64,000 nucleotides of DNA from positions 1-64,000 of the forward strand of contig JAAUZX010000002.1 in assembly GCA_014804365.1 (NCBI GenBank), given 5' to 3'. Shown piece after piece: positions 36,663 to 46,036 of the stretch. The notes under the pieces are model-generated. The model saw only the letters and a program-made list of their open reading frames with translations, searched no databases and had not been told where the DNA came from. Positions within the stretch are counted from its first letter, which is position 1; the number at the start of each line of letters is the position of its first letter. The stretch is from Lachnospiraceae bacterium (lineage in GTDB: Bacteria; Bacillota; Clostridia; Lachnospirales; Lachnospiraceae). The position numbers and the translations under genes were made by a program.

Positions 36663-37307
36663 ATGGATAAAACAGAAATATTAAAACGTGTGGATCACAC
36701 CCAGTTGAAAGCTTATGCCACGTGGGAGGATATCGTGAAGCTGTGCGATGAGGCGATTGCAAATGAGACGGCTTCCGTCTGTGTGCCGCCCACATACATT
36801 AAGCGGATTCATGACACTTACGGGGATAAGATCAATATCTGTACGGTGGTGGGTTTCCCGTTGGGATACTCGGTGACGGAGGCTAAGGTTGCAGAGACGA
36901 AACAGGCAATCGTTGACGGTGCCCGAGAGATCGATATGGTGATCAATATCAGCCATGTGAAGAACGGTATGTACGATGCGGTGGAACAGGAGATCCGCGC
37001 ACTCAGGGAAGTCTGCAGGGATCATGTTTTGAAAGTGATTATCGAGACCTGCTATCTGACGGAGGAAGAGAAGATCGCGATGTGTAAGGCGGTAACTAAC
37101 GCGGGGGCGGACTATATCAAGACATCCACCGGCTTCGGAACAGGCGGCGCTACAATAGAAGATATCCGTCTTTTTAAACAGTATATCGGAGAGGGCGTTA
37201 AGATCAAGGCGGCAGGCGGTATTTCCACATTGGAGGACCTGGAGGCATTTATGGCGGAAGGATGTGACAGGCTCGGAACTTCCAGAGCGGTAGGGCTGTT
37301 GCAGTAA
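36663..37307 (+). CDS. deoC: Deoxyribose-phosphate aldolase
   Basis: LKRVDHTQLKAYATWEDI; VVGFPLGYS; KVIIETCYL; YIKTSTGFGTGGAT. Confidence 0.94.
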   Translation: MDKTEILKRVDHTQLKAYATWEDIVKLCDEAIANETASVCVPPTYIKRIHDTYGDKINICTVVGFPLGYSVTEAKVAETKQAIVDGAREIDMVINISHVKNGMYDAVEQEIRALREVCRDHVLKVIIETCYLTEEEKIAMCKAVTNAGADYIKTSTGFGTGGATIEDIRLFKQYIGEGVKIKAAGGISTLEDLEAFMAEGCDRLGTSRAVGLLQ

Positions 37308-37381
37308 TAATTGGGGAATTTCTCCATGGAAATGGATTTCATTATTGACTTTTATTGGTGGTTTTGAGATAATTAGAGCGG

Positions 37382-37399
37382 TGTACGGTAGCCCGTACA
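37382..37399. promoter_or_regulatory. Inverted repeat upstream of pckA
   Basis: TGTACGG-TAGC-CCGTACA perfect 7-bp inverted repeat. Confidence 0.4.
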
Positions 37400-37468
37400 T
37401 ATCATGCATATGGCGGAAGATATAGTATCTTTCGTTAAATAATACAATTTTAAGGAGGAGAACATAAT

Positions 37469-39184
37469 ATGGCAACAAAAGCGTATTATCCCATTTCCGA
37501 GATCGGCGCCGGCAAGGTTGGTTTTTCCAAGACCCGTTCCATTATTGAGGCGGCATTCTACGGAAACAACGTAGTAAAAGTTAACACTTTAAGAGAAGCT
37601 TATGAATTAGCTAAAAATTCACCCGGTACGGTCGTAACGGATATGCCGGTTAAGAGCGGTGAGACATTCGGTCTTCCTGCTGACGCAAAGGTTCTTCTGT
37701 TTAACGACGGCGCTGTAACCGGTCGTTACGCAGCAGCACGCCGTATCAAAGGCGAGCCCGGCGTAGACGCTGTAAAGCTTGACAAGGTAGTTATGGACGC
37801 AATCTATGAGACACGTTGGAAAACAATGTATCATGCAGAGTGTTTCGTAGGTCTTGATCCTGAGTTTATGGTAAAGGCTCACCTTCTGATTCCGGAAGGA
37901 GAGGAGAACTTACTGTACAACTGGATGATCAACTTCCAGTATATGTCTGACGAGTACGTTAAGATGTATAAGAACTCCAAACCTGTAGGCGATGGCAAAG
38001 AGCCTGATATCTATATCTTCTCCGATCCCCAGTGGGCACCCCACGAGGCTCCTGATGTAGATTACAGCTGCTTAAGCGATCCTCTTACACTTTGCTATTT
38101 CGATACCAACGAAAACTGCGCAGCGATCCTTGGTATGAAATATTTCGGTGAGCACAAGAAAGGCACACTGACAATGGCTTGGGCGCTTGCTAACAGAAAC
38201 GGTTATGCATCCTGCCACGGCGGACAGAAAGAGTATCTGCTTAAGGACGGTTCTAAGTTCGTTGCATCCGTATACGGTCTGTCAGGTTCCGGTAAGTCTA
38301 CATTGACACATGCTAAGCACGGCGGCAAGTATGAGATCAAGGTTCTTCATGATGACGCTTTCATCATCAACACAGATACCTGTGCATCTGTAGCGCTTGA
38401 GCCTACTTACTTTGATAAGACAGCAGATTATCCGACAGGATGTCCTGATAATGAGTATCTGTTATCTGCTCAGAACTGCTCTTGTACAATGGACAGCGAA
38501 GGCAAGATCCAGCTTGTTACTGAGGATATCAGAAATGGTAATGGTCGTGCGATCAAGTCCAAATTATGGTCTCCTAACCGTGTAGACAAGATCGATGCTC
38601 CGGTTAATGCGATCTTCTGGATCATGAAGGATCCTACGATCCCGCCGGTAGTTAAATTAAAAGGTGCAGCGCTTGCTTCCGTTATGGGCGCTACTCTGGC
38701 AACCAAGACATCCACGGCGGAGCGTGTTGCAGCAGGTACAGACCTTAATGCGATCCGTATCGTGCCTTATGCTAACCCGTTCAGAACATATCCTCTGGTT
38801 AACGACTATGATAAGTTCAAGAAGTTAGTAGAAGAGAAGAATGTAGCTTGCTATATCGTTAATACAGGTGATTTCATGGGCGAGAAGGTTAAACCCGCAG
38901 ATACCCTCGGAATCCTTGAGACGATCGTAGAGGGCAAGGCTCAGTTCGAGCAGTGGGGACCTTTTGAAGACATCGAGATCATGAACACATGGGATGGTCA
39001 GACAGATGGATTCAAGAACTTCAAGGCAGACCTTGGCGATGCTGATTATAAGGCACAGCTCAAGAGCGCTATGGAGACCCGTGTAAAAGCTGTAGAAGAT
39101 TTTGCAACTAAGAAGGAAGGCTATGATAAACTTCCGGATGAGGCGCTTAGTGCACTTAAGAAACTGGTTGACGCACTGAACTAA
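37469..39184 (+). CDS. pckA: Phosphoenolpyruvate carboxykinase (ATP)
   Basis: YGLSGSGKSTLTHAKHGGKYEIKVLHDDAFIIN; LFNDGAVTGRYAAARR; TSTAERVAAGTD. Confidence 0.9.
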   Translation: MATKAYYPISEIGAGKVGFSKTRSIIEAAFYGNNVVKVNTLREAYELAKNSPGTVVTDMPVKSGETFGLPADAKVLLFNDGAVTGRYAAARRIKGEPGVDAVKLDKVVMDAIYETRWKTMYHAECFVGLDPEFMVKAHLLIPEGEENLLYNWMINFQYMSDEYVKMYKNSKPVGDGKEPDIYIFSDPQWAPHEAPDVDYSCLSDPLTLCYFDTNENCAAILGMKYFGEHKKGTLTMAWALANRNGYASCHGGQKEYLLKDGSKFVASVYGLSGSGKSTLTHAKHGGKYEIKVLHDDAFIINTDTCASVALEPTYFDKTADYPTGCPDNEYLLSAQNCSCTMDSEGKIQLVTEDIRNGNGRAIKSKLWSPNRVDKIDAPVNAIFWIMKDPTIPPVVKLKGAALASVMGATLATKTSTAERVAAGTDLNAIRIVPYANPFRTYPLVNDYDKFKKLVEEKNVACYIVNTGDFMGEKVKPADTLGILETIVEGKAQFEQWGPFEDIEIMNTWDGQTDGFKNFKADLGDADYKAQLKSAMETRVKAVEDFATKKEGYDKLPDEALSALKKLVDALN

Positions 39185-39217
39185 TCATAAATAATCGACT
39201 GAAAAGATTATGACTGA

Positions 39218-39251
39218 CAAGGGGTATTAATATACCCCTTGTTGCTTTTTG
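39218..39251 (+). terminator. Rho-independent terminator after pckA
   Basis: CAAGGGGTAT-TAAT-ATACCCCTTG palindrome followed by TTGCTTTTT. Confidence 0.85.
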
Positions 39252-39317
39252 GGAATTGCAAATGCTATGTTTATATACTAAGATAAATGGTGTCTTGTGA
39301 TGTACGGAGGGATTACT

Positions 39318-40586
39318 ATGTATCATTGTAAAATATGTTTTTATCTGATTGGGGAATCAGATGATTTGTTTAATAATTTGAAAGAAATGCCGCCGCTGGC
39401 GCATTTTACGCATGAGTTTGCAGAAAGTGCGAAGCCGGAAGAATCCCGGCTAGAGCAGGCGGATGTAATCGTGATAGATCTGAGCGGAATGGATACGGAA
39501 CAAACTCTTAACGTTCTGTCTGCTCATAAGAGAAAAGAAGCGGAGCTGATTCTGCTTGCACAAAAAGAGCAGATTCATACGCTCGTGGCACAGAAGAGTA
39601 CGAAGAATACGGAGACAGCGGACAGGCAGCTGTCTTTGGATGTGACTGATATATGGACGCTGCCGCTCTCTGATGAAGAGGTGCGATTCCGGTTTGGTAA
39701 ATGGCAGCAGAACTATAAGATGAGTAAGGACTTCTGGCAGAACAGAAATTATTTGGATTCCATGATTAACAGCGTTCCGCACCTGGTCTGGTTTAAGGAT
39801 AAAGAAGGCGCCCACATGAAGGTAAACGATTACTTCTGTAAGGCTGTCAACAAGACCATGGAACAGATAGAGGGACGTGGACATTACTATATCTGGGATA
39901 TTGATCCGGAGGAGTACGCCAAGGGAGAATTTATCTGCATGGAGTCGGAATATGAGGTCATGGAAAAGAGACAGACATGTGTTTTTAATGAGAATGTTAA
40001 GATCGGTGACAGCATGAGACAGTTAAAGACCTATAAGTCCCCGTTGTTTGATTTGGACGGGAGCGTTATGGGGACGACCGGTGTTGCCATTGATGTAACG
40101 CAGGAACGGATATATGAGCAGATGATCATTAAAAATGCGAATACGGATTTCCTGACCGGACTCTATAACAGAAGATATGTATATGAGTATATCGATCAGA
40201 TGGACGAGGGACCGCTGACGATATTCGGTATTGATCTGGATAACTTCAAAAGCATCAATGACACTTTTGGACATCAGGAAGGAGACCGGGTTCTCGTGCT
40301 TACAGCGGATGTTCTTCGAGGCTGTATGCCGGGAGCTCTGATTGCAAGAACCGGTGGTGATGAATTCATGATTGCTATGACCGGAGCACAAACGGAACAG
40401 GAGATTGAAGAGACAAGAAAGAGGATTGAAGAGCAGATTGATCAGGCTTATGCGAAAGAAGAGAATTTACACGGGATATCCGCAAGTGTCGGCGCTGCAC
40501 ATTCATCTGAGGGTAGGGCAGATTTTGACAGACTGTTAGGAGAGGCAGACACTCTTATGTACCGTGAGAAAGAGAGCAAAAAATAA
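39318..40586 (+). CDS. PAS-GGDEF diguanylate cyclase
   Basis: PAS-like LDSMINSVPHLVWFKDKEGAHMKVNDYFCKAV; TDFLTGLYNRRYVYEY; ARTGGDEFMIAM. Confidence 0.9.
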   Translation: MYHCKICFYLIGESDDLFNNLKEMPPLAHFTHEFAESAKPEESRLEQADVIVIDLSGMDTEQTLNVLSAHKRKEAELILLAQKEQIHTLVAQKSTKNTETADRQLSLDVTDIWTLPLSDEEVRFRFGKWQQNYKMSKDFWQNRNYLDSMINSVPHLVWFKDKEGAHMKVNDYFCKAVNKTMEQIEGRGHYYIWDIDPEEYAKGEFICMESEYEVMEKRQTCVFNENVKIGDSMRQLKTYKSPLFDLDGSVMGTTGVAIDVTQERIYEQMIIKNANTDFLTGLYNRRYVYEYIDQMDEGPLTIFGIDLDNFKSINDTFGHQEGDRVLVLTADVLRGCMPGALIARTGGDEFMIAMTGAQTEQEIEETRKRIEEQIDQAYAKEENLHGISASVGAAHSSEGRADFDRLLGEADTLMYREKESKK

Positions 40587-40642
40587 ACAATATTGCTACA
40601 ACCGTAATAAGCAGCAGACTAACCTGTTTTGGGAGAAAGTAA

Positions 40643-41383
40643 ATGCACTATAACTGCCTGATCGTAGATGATGAAAAAGAATTGGCACAGATGACCTGTG
40701 AATATTTTAATCTTTTTGACGTGTCCGCTGTGTGGACAGATACGTCCACGGGCTGTGAGCAGATGATGGATATGCACAGGTTTGACTTGATTTTGTTAGA
40801 CATTAACCTGCGGGAGGAAAGCGGGTTTCAACTGTGTAAGAAAATCAGGGATATTTCGAACATCCCGATTCTTTTTATCAGTGCGAGACAGAGTGATGAA
40901 GATATATTGGTGGCATTAAACATCGGCGGTGATGATTATATTAAGAAGCCGTATACCTTAAGCGTGCTTTTGGCGAAGGTGAAGGCTGTGTTGAAACGCG
41001 TGAACACGAGTATCATAGCGGGGACAGATTTCAATAAAGAGGAACAGACGGAGCCGGATGAGGGACACAGGGAGCGTCAAATTAAGAGTTGCGGTAAGAT
41101 CCGGCTGGACGAGGCAACCATGAGGGTGAGTGTGGGCGAGCGGGAAGTGCAGCTTAAAGCAAAAGAATTTAAGCTGTTTTCCTGCCTGTTTGATCATCGC
41201 GGCACGATTGTAACGAAGGACGTTTTGTTCGAGACAGTATGGGGAGATTCTTTCTACAGTGACGGCACGCTGAATGTTCATATCCGCAGACTGCGGGAGA
41301 AATTGGAAGAAAATCCGAACGAACCGGAATTGATCAAGACTGTGTGGGGAACGGGATACATATTGGATATAAAAGAAAAATAA
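40643..41383 (+). CDS. OmpR-family response regulator
   Basis: Receiver LIVDDEKELAQM..LILLDINLREESGFQLC plus winged helix ..TVWGDSFYSDGTLNVHIRRLREKLEENP. Confidence 0.92.
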   Translation: MHYNCLIVDDEKELAQMTCEYFNLFDVSAVWTDTSTGCEQMMDMHRFDLILLDINLREESGFQLCKKIRDISNIPILFISARQSDEDILVALNIGGDDYIKKPYTLSVLLAKVKAVLKRVNTSIIAGTDFNKEEQTEPDEGHRERQIKSCGKIRLDEATMRVSVGEREVQLKAKEFKLFSCLFDHRGTIVTKDVLFETVWGDSFYSDGTLNVHIRRLREKLEENPNEPELIKTVWGTGYILDIKEK

Positions 41384-41397
41384 GGTGGAATTAGTAA

Positions 41398-42663
41398 ATG
41401 AAAATCAGACAGATCACGGCGGGAATTACCATATGTATTCTCGCTTTTATTATGATTACGGTTACACAGATGCAGAAAGACGGTGAGGAATATATTCCGG
41501 ACATGGTCTGGTATAACGGAGAAGTTAGAGCGATTGAAAATGAGTTGGAAAAAGGGACTGCGAGGGAAGCAATCGAGAAGGAGCATGGTTGCAGCCTGCT
41601 CTTCACGTCAGCTGCAGATTATCAGGGCAGATTGAACGAGTACATGATGGATAACAGTATGATCATGGATTTATATGTAAATGATAATTCTATAGGTGAC
41701 GTACCAGAAGGTGTGTTTGCGGGCAAGGCAGTCTGGCAGACGAAGCAGGAACGTTATGATATGCTGCGGGACAGGATGCAATGGGAAGTGATTGTATTCG
41801 GGATACTTCTTTTGCTTTTGATATACGCGGTACTGCTGATATTATATCTGAATTACATCAGGCCGTTTCGGATATTGCGGGAGTTTGCAGCGCAGGTGGC
41901 CAAGGGCAATCTGGAACTGGCATTACCTATCCGTAAGAATAATTTCTTCGGTGTATTTACGGAGAGTTTTGATCTGATGCGGCAGGAGTTGAAACGGGCA
42001 AGGGAAAGTGAGTATCAGGCGAATATCAGTAAGAAGGAGCTGATTGCAGAGCTTTCCCACGACATAAAGACACCGGTGGCAACCATCAAGGCAACCTGCG
42101 AGGTTATGCAGGTGACAGAGCAGAAGGAAGATACGCTTCGCAAGATCGGTGTCATTGCGGGTAAGGCGGAGATGATTGATAATCTGGTTGGCAATATGTT
42201 TCATGCGACGATGGAGGAGCTGGAAGTACTTAAGGTAGAGCCGATAGAAGAGAGCTCGCTCATCATTCCGGAGATGTTTCATGATTTCAAATATTACGGA
42301 CAGATCACGCTGGAAAATGATATACCGGAATGTCTGTTGTATTTTGATAAATTGAGATTACAGCAGGTGTTGGATAACATTATAAATAATTCCTATAAAT
42401 ATGCAAGGACAGAAGTAAGGGTGAGTTTCATTGAGAGCACCGAAGATATTATTATTAGGATCAGAGATTTCGGGCAGGGTACCACGGAAGAAGAGCTTGC
42501 CTTAATTAAGGAGAAATTCTATAGAGGAAGCAACACGGAAGGAAAGTCCGGTTCCGGTCTGGGACTGTATCTCGCTGATAATTTCATGAAACAAATGGGC
42601 GGAGAGATAGAATGCTATAATGAGGATGGTTTTGTGGTGGAGTTGTTTTTACGTAAGGGTTAA
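41398..42663 (+). CDS. Sensor histidine kinase
   Basis: H-box ELIAELSHDIKTPVATIKATCEVMQ; DNIINNSYKYA; IRDFGQGTTEEEL; GSGLGLYLADNFMKQMGG. Confidence 0.92.
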   Translation: MKIRQITAGITICILAFIMITVTQMQKDGEEYIPDMVWYNGEVRAIENELEKGTAREAIEKEHGCSLLFTSAADYQGRLNEYMMDNSMIMDLYVNDNSIGDVPEGVFAGKAVWQTKQERYDMLRDRMQWEVIVFGILLLLLIYAVLLILYLNYIRPFRILREFAAQVAKGNLELALPIRKNNFFGVFTESFDLMRQELKRARESEYQANISKKELIAELSHDIKTPVATIKATCEVMQVTEQKEDTLRKIGVIAGKAEMIDNLVGNMFHATMEELEVLKVEPIEESSLIIPEMFHDFKYYGQITLENDIPECLLYFDKLRLQQVLDNIINNSYKYARTEVRVSFIESTEDIIIRIRDFGQGTTEEELALIKEKFYRGSNTEGKSGSGLGLYLADNFMKQMGGEIECYNEDGFVVELFLRKG

Positions 42664-42751
42664 GGAATAGTTAAGAAACAGACAGGGAATGGGAAAAGAT
42701 TTTTGCTCGGACTCCCGCTATACTTGTATGCAGATGGGAGGTAATGATGAA

Positions 42752-43507
42752 ATGAAGATAATTTTACAGGCTAAGGACTTATGCAAAACTTTTTCCAACG
42801 GCAGTGTGCAGCAGCATGTCCTGCGGAATCTTAATCTGGAAATTAGGGAAGGCGATTTTGCGGTTGTCATGGGCAGTTCCGGTTCCGGAAAGAGTACCAT
42901 GCTCTATTCACTGTCCGGAATCGACAGACCGACGCTGGGACAGGTCATGTATGAGGGAGAAGATATCTCTAAATACAGTAATGACAAGCTGGCGGTATTT
43001 CGCAGAAATCATTGCGGATTCGTCTTCCAGCAGAATTATCTGAATGATACCATGGATGTGCTGGACAATATTATGGTGAGCGGACTGCTTGTAAGTAAGA
43101 ACAGGAAACGAATCGCAGCGCGGGCGAAAGAACTTCTTCTGGCAGTGGGATTGACAGAGGAAGTTTTTCATAAGTTTCCGACACAGCTTTCCGGTGGGGA
43201 GGCGCAGAGAGTGGCAATCGTGCGTGGACTGATCAACGAACCGCAGATATTGTTTGCGGATGAACCTACAGGGGCGTTGAATTCCCGTAATACGGAGAAT
43301 GTGCTGGATGTGATGACGAAGTTTCATGAGAACGGGCAGACCATCGTCATGGTAACTCATGATATGCGGTCCGCCAGAAGAGGGAATCGTATTTTATATT
43401 TGAAAGACGGTATCATTACCGGAGAACTCGACCTTGGAACATACCGGAGCGGAGACAGGAAACGGCATGACATGCTGCGCGACTTTTTACAGGAAATGGG
43501 GTGGTAA
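42752..43507 (+). CDS. ABC transporter ATP-binding protein (BceA/MacB-like)
   Basis: VVMGSSGSGKSTMLYSLSG; LSGGEAQRVAIVRGLINEPQILFADEPTGALNSRNTENVLDVM; RBS GGGAGGT. Confidence 0.93.
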   Translation: MKIILQAKDLCKTFSNGSVQQHVLRNLNLEIREGDFAVVMGSSGSGKSTMLYSLSGIDRPTLGQVMYEGEDISKYSNDKLAVFRRNHCGFVFQQNYLNDTMDVLDNIMVSGLLVSKNRKRIAARAKELLLAVGLTEEVFHKFPTQLSGGEAQRVAIVRGLINEPQILFADEPTGALNSRNTENVLDVMTKFHENGQTIVMVTHDMRSARRGNRILYLKDGIITGELDLGTYRSGDRKRHDMLRDFLQEMGW

Positions 43508-43509
43508 GT

Positions 43510-45864
43510 ATGTATAGAATGTTATTTATTGCCCGCAATAATCTTGTGAAAAAGAAAAGCGATGTGATTACGCTGATCATTTTGATCATGCTCTCCACAC
43601 TGCTTTTGTATATCAGTATTTCGGTTTTAAGGCTCACACCTCAGGTGATCGACACGGTATGCGATGAGGTGAATACGGCGGATGTTTTCTTCGCTTCGCC
43701 ATGTCCTGAGACCGGGGAGATCAAGTCGGTTCTGAACAGTATGGAGAATATAAGGCAGATAGAATATTCGGAAGGTGTGGAACTGACGGCAAAGTACCAT
43801 AAGGATGGCACGGAAGAGAAGGAGACAGTTTTTCTGATCGAACCTATTGAAACAGTGGGAGAAGTTTGTAAGATTCCGGATGTCGGGGATGGTAAGAAAT
43901 ATCAGACTATATTATTGCCTTACTATATGAAAGCAGGAGAGAATATTGCTGAGGGAGATCATTTATATCTGGCTCTGGGAGATACGGAGTATGAGTTTGA
44001 AGTGGGCGGATTTGTGGAAGATTCGTTGTTTTCAACGCCGCTTAATATCAGTGTATTCCGGTGTTATATCACAGAGGAATGTTACAAGGACATTCTTGCT
44101 GCGGAATCGAAAGTGCGGGAGATGATCACCTATATCTACAAGATGAAGATCGACGATAAGATCAGTTCGCGGGATTTTGCTGCCGAGATGTCAGGCAGGC
44201 TGTCGCAGGAGGTGCCGGAGCTTGCGGACTATATGAATCTGGCGATCAATATCGAGACGATGAAAGTAGGCGTCTCGTTTCTGTCAAATATCGGTATGGG
44301 TATCATGCTTGCTTTCTCGGTGATTCTGATCTGTATCGCGCTGATCATTGCATGGTGCAGTATTAAGAATTTCATAGACGGCAATCTGAAGAATTTGGGA
44401 ATCCTTATGACTTCCGGTTATACGAAGTGGCAGTTAATGGGAAGTACCTGTACAGAAATGCTTTTGCTGTCGGTGACAGGAGTTTGTTTGGGACTGATTG
44501 CCGGCGGTCTCTTGAATAAGACGGTGGGAACGCTTGTGTCTTCTCTCATTGGGCTTAGGTGGAACCAGCCTTATGACAGTTCTACGGCAGTGTCGGTATT
44601 TGTGCTTGTGAATGTGGTGGTTCTTTTGGTTACTATGCTTTCTGGAAGGATCTATGGCAGGATAGAAATACTGGAAGCGCTCCGCGGCGGGATCAAAACG
44701 CATAATTTCCGCGGCAATCCTATACCCCTTATCAAATGCCCTCTGCCACAGCCGCTTGCTTTAGGTATCAAAAACATACTGGGTGAGAAAAGGAAAAATG
44801 CGGCGATTATGGGTGTTGTGGCGATGCTCGGATTTGCCAGCAGTATCGGGTTTGCACTGATGCAGAATTTCGGTTCGGATAATCAGGCACTTATAGAGAT
44901 GATGGGAGTGGAATTAGGAACAGTATTATTGAGTGGATCGGGAATAGAAGAAGCAGGGAAGCAGATGGAAACGTGGGATGAGGTCAGGAAAGTCTTATAT
45001 TATGATAATCGCAGCGTGAAACTGACTGCGGGTGAGGAACAGATTGTGATAACCTGCGATTTCTGGAAAGATCCGGAGCAGAACGAGTATACTGTGCTCG
45101 TAGAAGGACGTCGGCCAAAATATGACAATGAGATTGTAGTGACTGCGAATGTGGCAGAACAGCTTGGCGTGAAGGCCGGTGATATTATTTATGTGGAGGG
45201 CGATCAGGAGAAGAGAGACTATATGATTTCAGGTGTCAGCCAGCAGATGGAAAATTTGGGACTGAAGGCAACCATGACAATGGGAGGCGCTGCGAGGATC
45301 AACGGCAGTTCTGTGGTCAATCAGATTCGTATTTATACGGAAGAAGATTGTGCATATGAGCAGATCGAGAAGAAGATCAGGGCAGAATTTCCAGATCTGG
45401 ACATTACGGATCTCCACAAGAATATGGAGATTGTCCTTACGTCCGTCAAGGCGGCAATGACGATTCTCTGTGCGGTATTTGTCACCATTACTGTTGTGAT
45501 TGTCATGCTGACCATCATTCTGCTTGTGAAGACGAAAATCACCAGGGAGTGGAAGCAGTACGGCGTCTATAAGGCACTGGGGTTCACTACAGGGGAGCTG
45601 ATCCTACAGATTCAGATGAGCAGTCTGCCGGTTTTTCTTGTGGGAGCCATACTCGGGGCAGTTATGTCTGTGTATCTGCTAAATCCTCTGTTGGAGGTAT
45701 GTCTTGGTTCGGCAGGAATCGTGCAGAGCAGCCTGACAGTTCATACAGGGTGGCTTGTTCTTTCTGTGGCGATTATCATGGCAGTATCTGCGGGAATGTC
45801 GTTTCTGTGTGCCTATAGGGTGCGGAAGGTGGAGCCGGTGAAGATGCTGACAGAGGAATGCTGA
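43510..45864 (+). CDS. ABC transporter permease (FtsX/BceB-like)
   Basis: Multiple TM blocks; C-terminal VKTKITREWKQYGVYKALGFTTGELILQIQMSSLPVFLVGAILG; adjacent to ATPase and TCS. Confidence 0.88.
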   Translation: MYRMLFIARNNLVKKKSDVITLIILIMLSTLLLYISISVLRLTPQVIDTVCDEVNTADVFFASPCPETGEIKSVLNSMENIRQIEYSEGVELTAKYHKDGTEEKETVFLIEPIETVGEVCKIPDVGDGKKYQTILLPYYMKAGENIAEGDHLYLALGDTEYEFEVGGFVEDSLFSTPLNISVFRCYITEECYKDILAAESKVREMITYIYKMKIDDKISSRDFAAEMSGRLSQEVPELADYMNLAINIETMKVGVSFLSNIGMGIMLAFSVILICIALIIAWCSIKNFIDGNLKNLGILMTSGYTKWQLMGSTCTEMLLLSVTGVCLGLIAGGLLNKTVGTLVSSLIGLRWNQPYDSSTAVSVFVLVNVVVLLVTMLSGRIYGRIEILEALRGGIKTHNFRGNPIPLIKCPLPQPLALGIKNILGEKRKNAAIMGVVAMLGFASSIGFALMQNFGSDNQALIEMMGVELGTVLLSGSGIEEAGKQMETWDEVRKVLYYDNRSVKLTAGEEQIVITCDFWKDPEQNEYTVLVEGRRPKYDNEIVVTANVAEQLGVKAGDIIYVEGDQEKRDYMISGVSQQMENLGLKATMTMGGAARINGSSVVNQIRIYTEEDCAYEQIEKKIRAEFPDLDITDLHKNMEIVLTSVKAAMTILCAVFVTITVVIVMLTIILLVKTKITREWKQYGVYKALGFTTGELILQIQMSSLPVFLVGAILGAVMSVYLLNPLLEVCLGSAGIVQSSLTVHTGWLVLSVAIIMAVSAGMSFLCAYRVRKVEPVKMLTEEC

Positions 45865-45983
45865 CAGAGAGCCCCGATAATGCTGAAAGACAATGTCGAA
45901 GATAATGTCGAAAGAGAAAATATTATTCTATTTCAGAAATGATTGTGCTATAATGATTCATAGCGATAATCCTCGGTTTCCAA

Positions 45984-46019
45984 ATTGTTTTGCGTAACTG
46001 GAGATACGCCGAAAACAAT
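45984..46019 (+). other. 5'-UTR hairpin directly upstream of the MCP gene
   Basis: ATTGTTTTGCGTA-actggaga-TACGC(CG)AAAACAAT: 13-bp stem with one 2-nt bulge, ending just before the GGAGGG RBS. Confidence 0.6.
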
Positions 46020-46036
46020 ACTTGGAGGGAAAGGCA

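Noticed and set aside
36681-37478. 265-aa minus-strand ORF opposite deoC
   Set aside because: Shadow of deoC; deoC has clear aldolase motifs.
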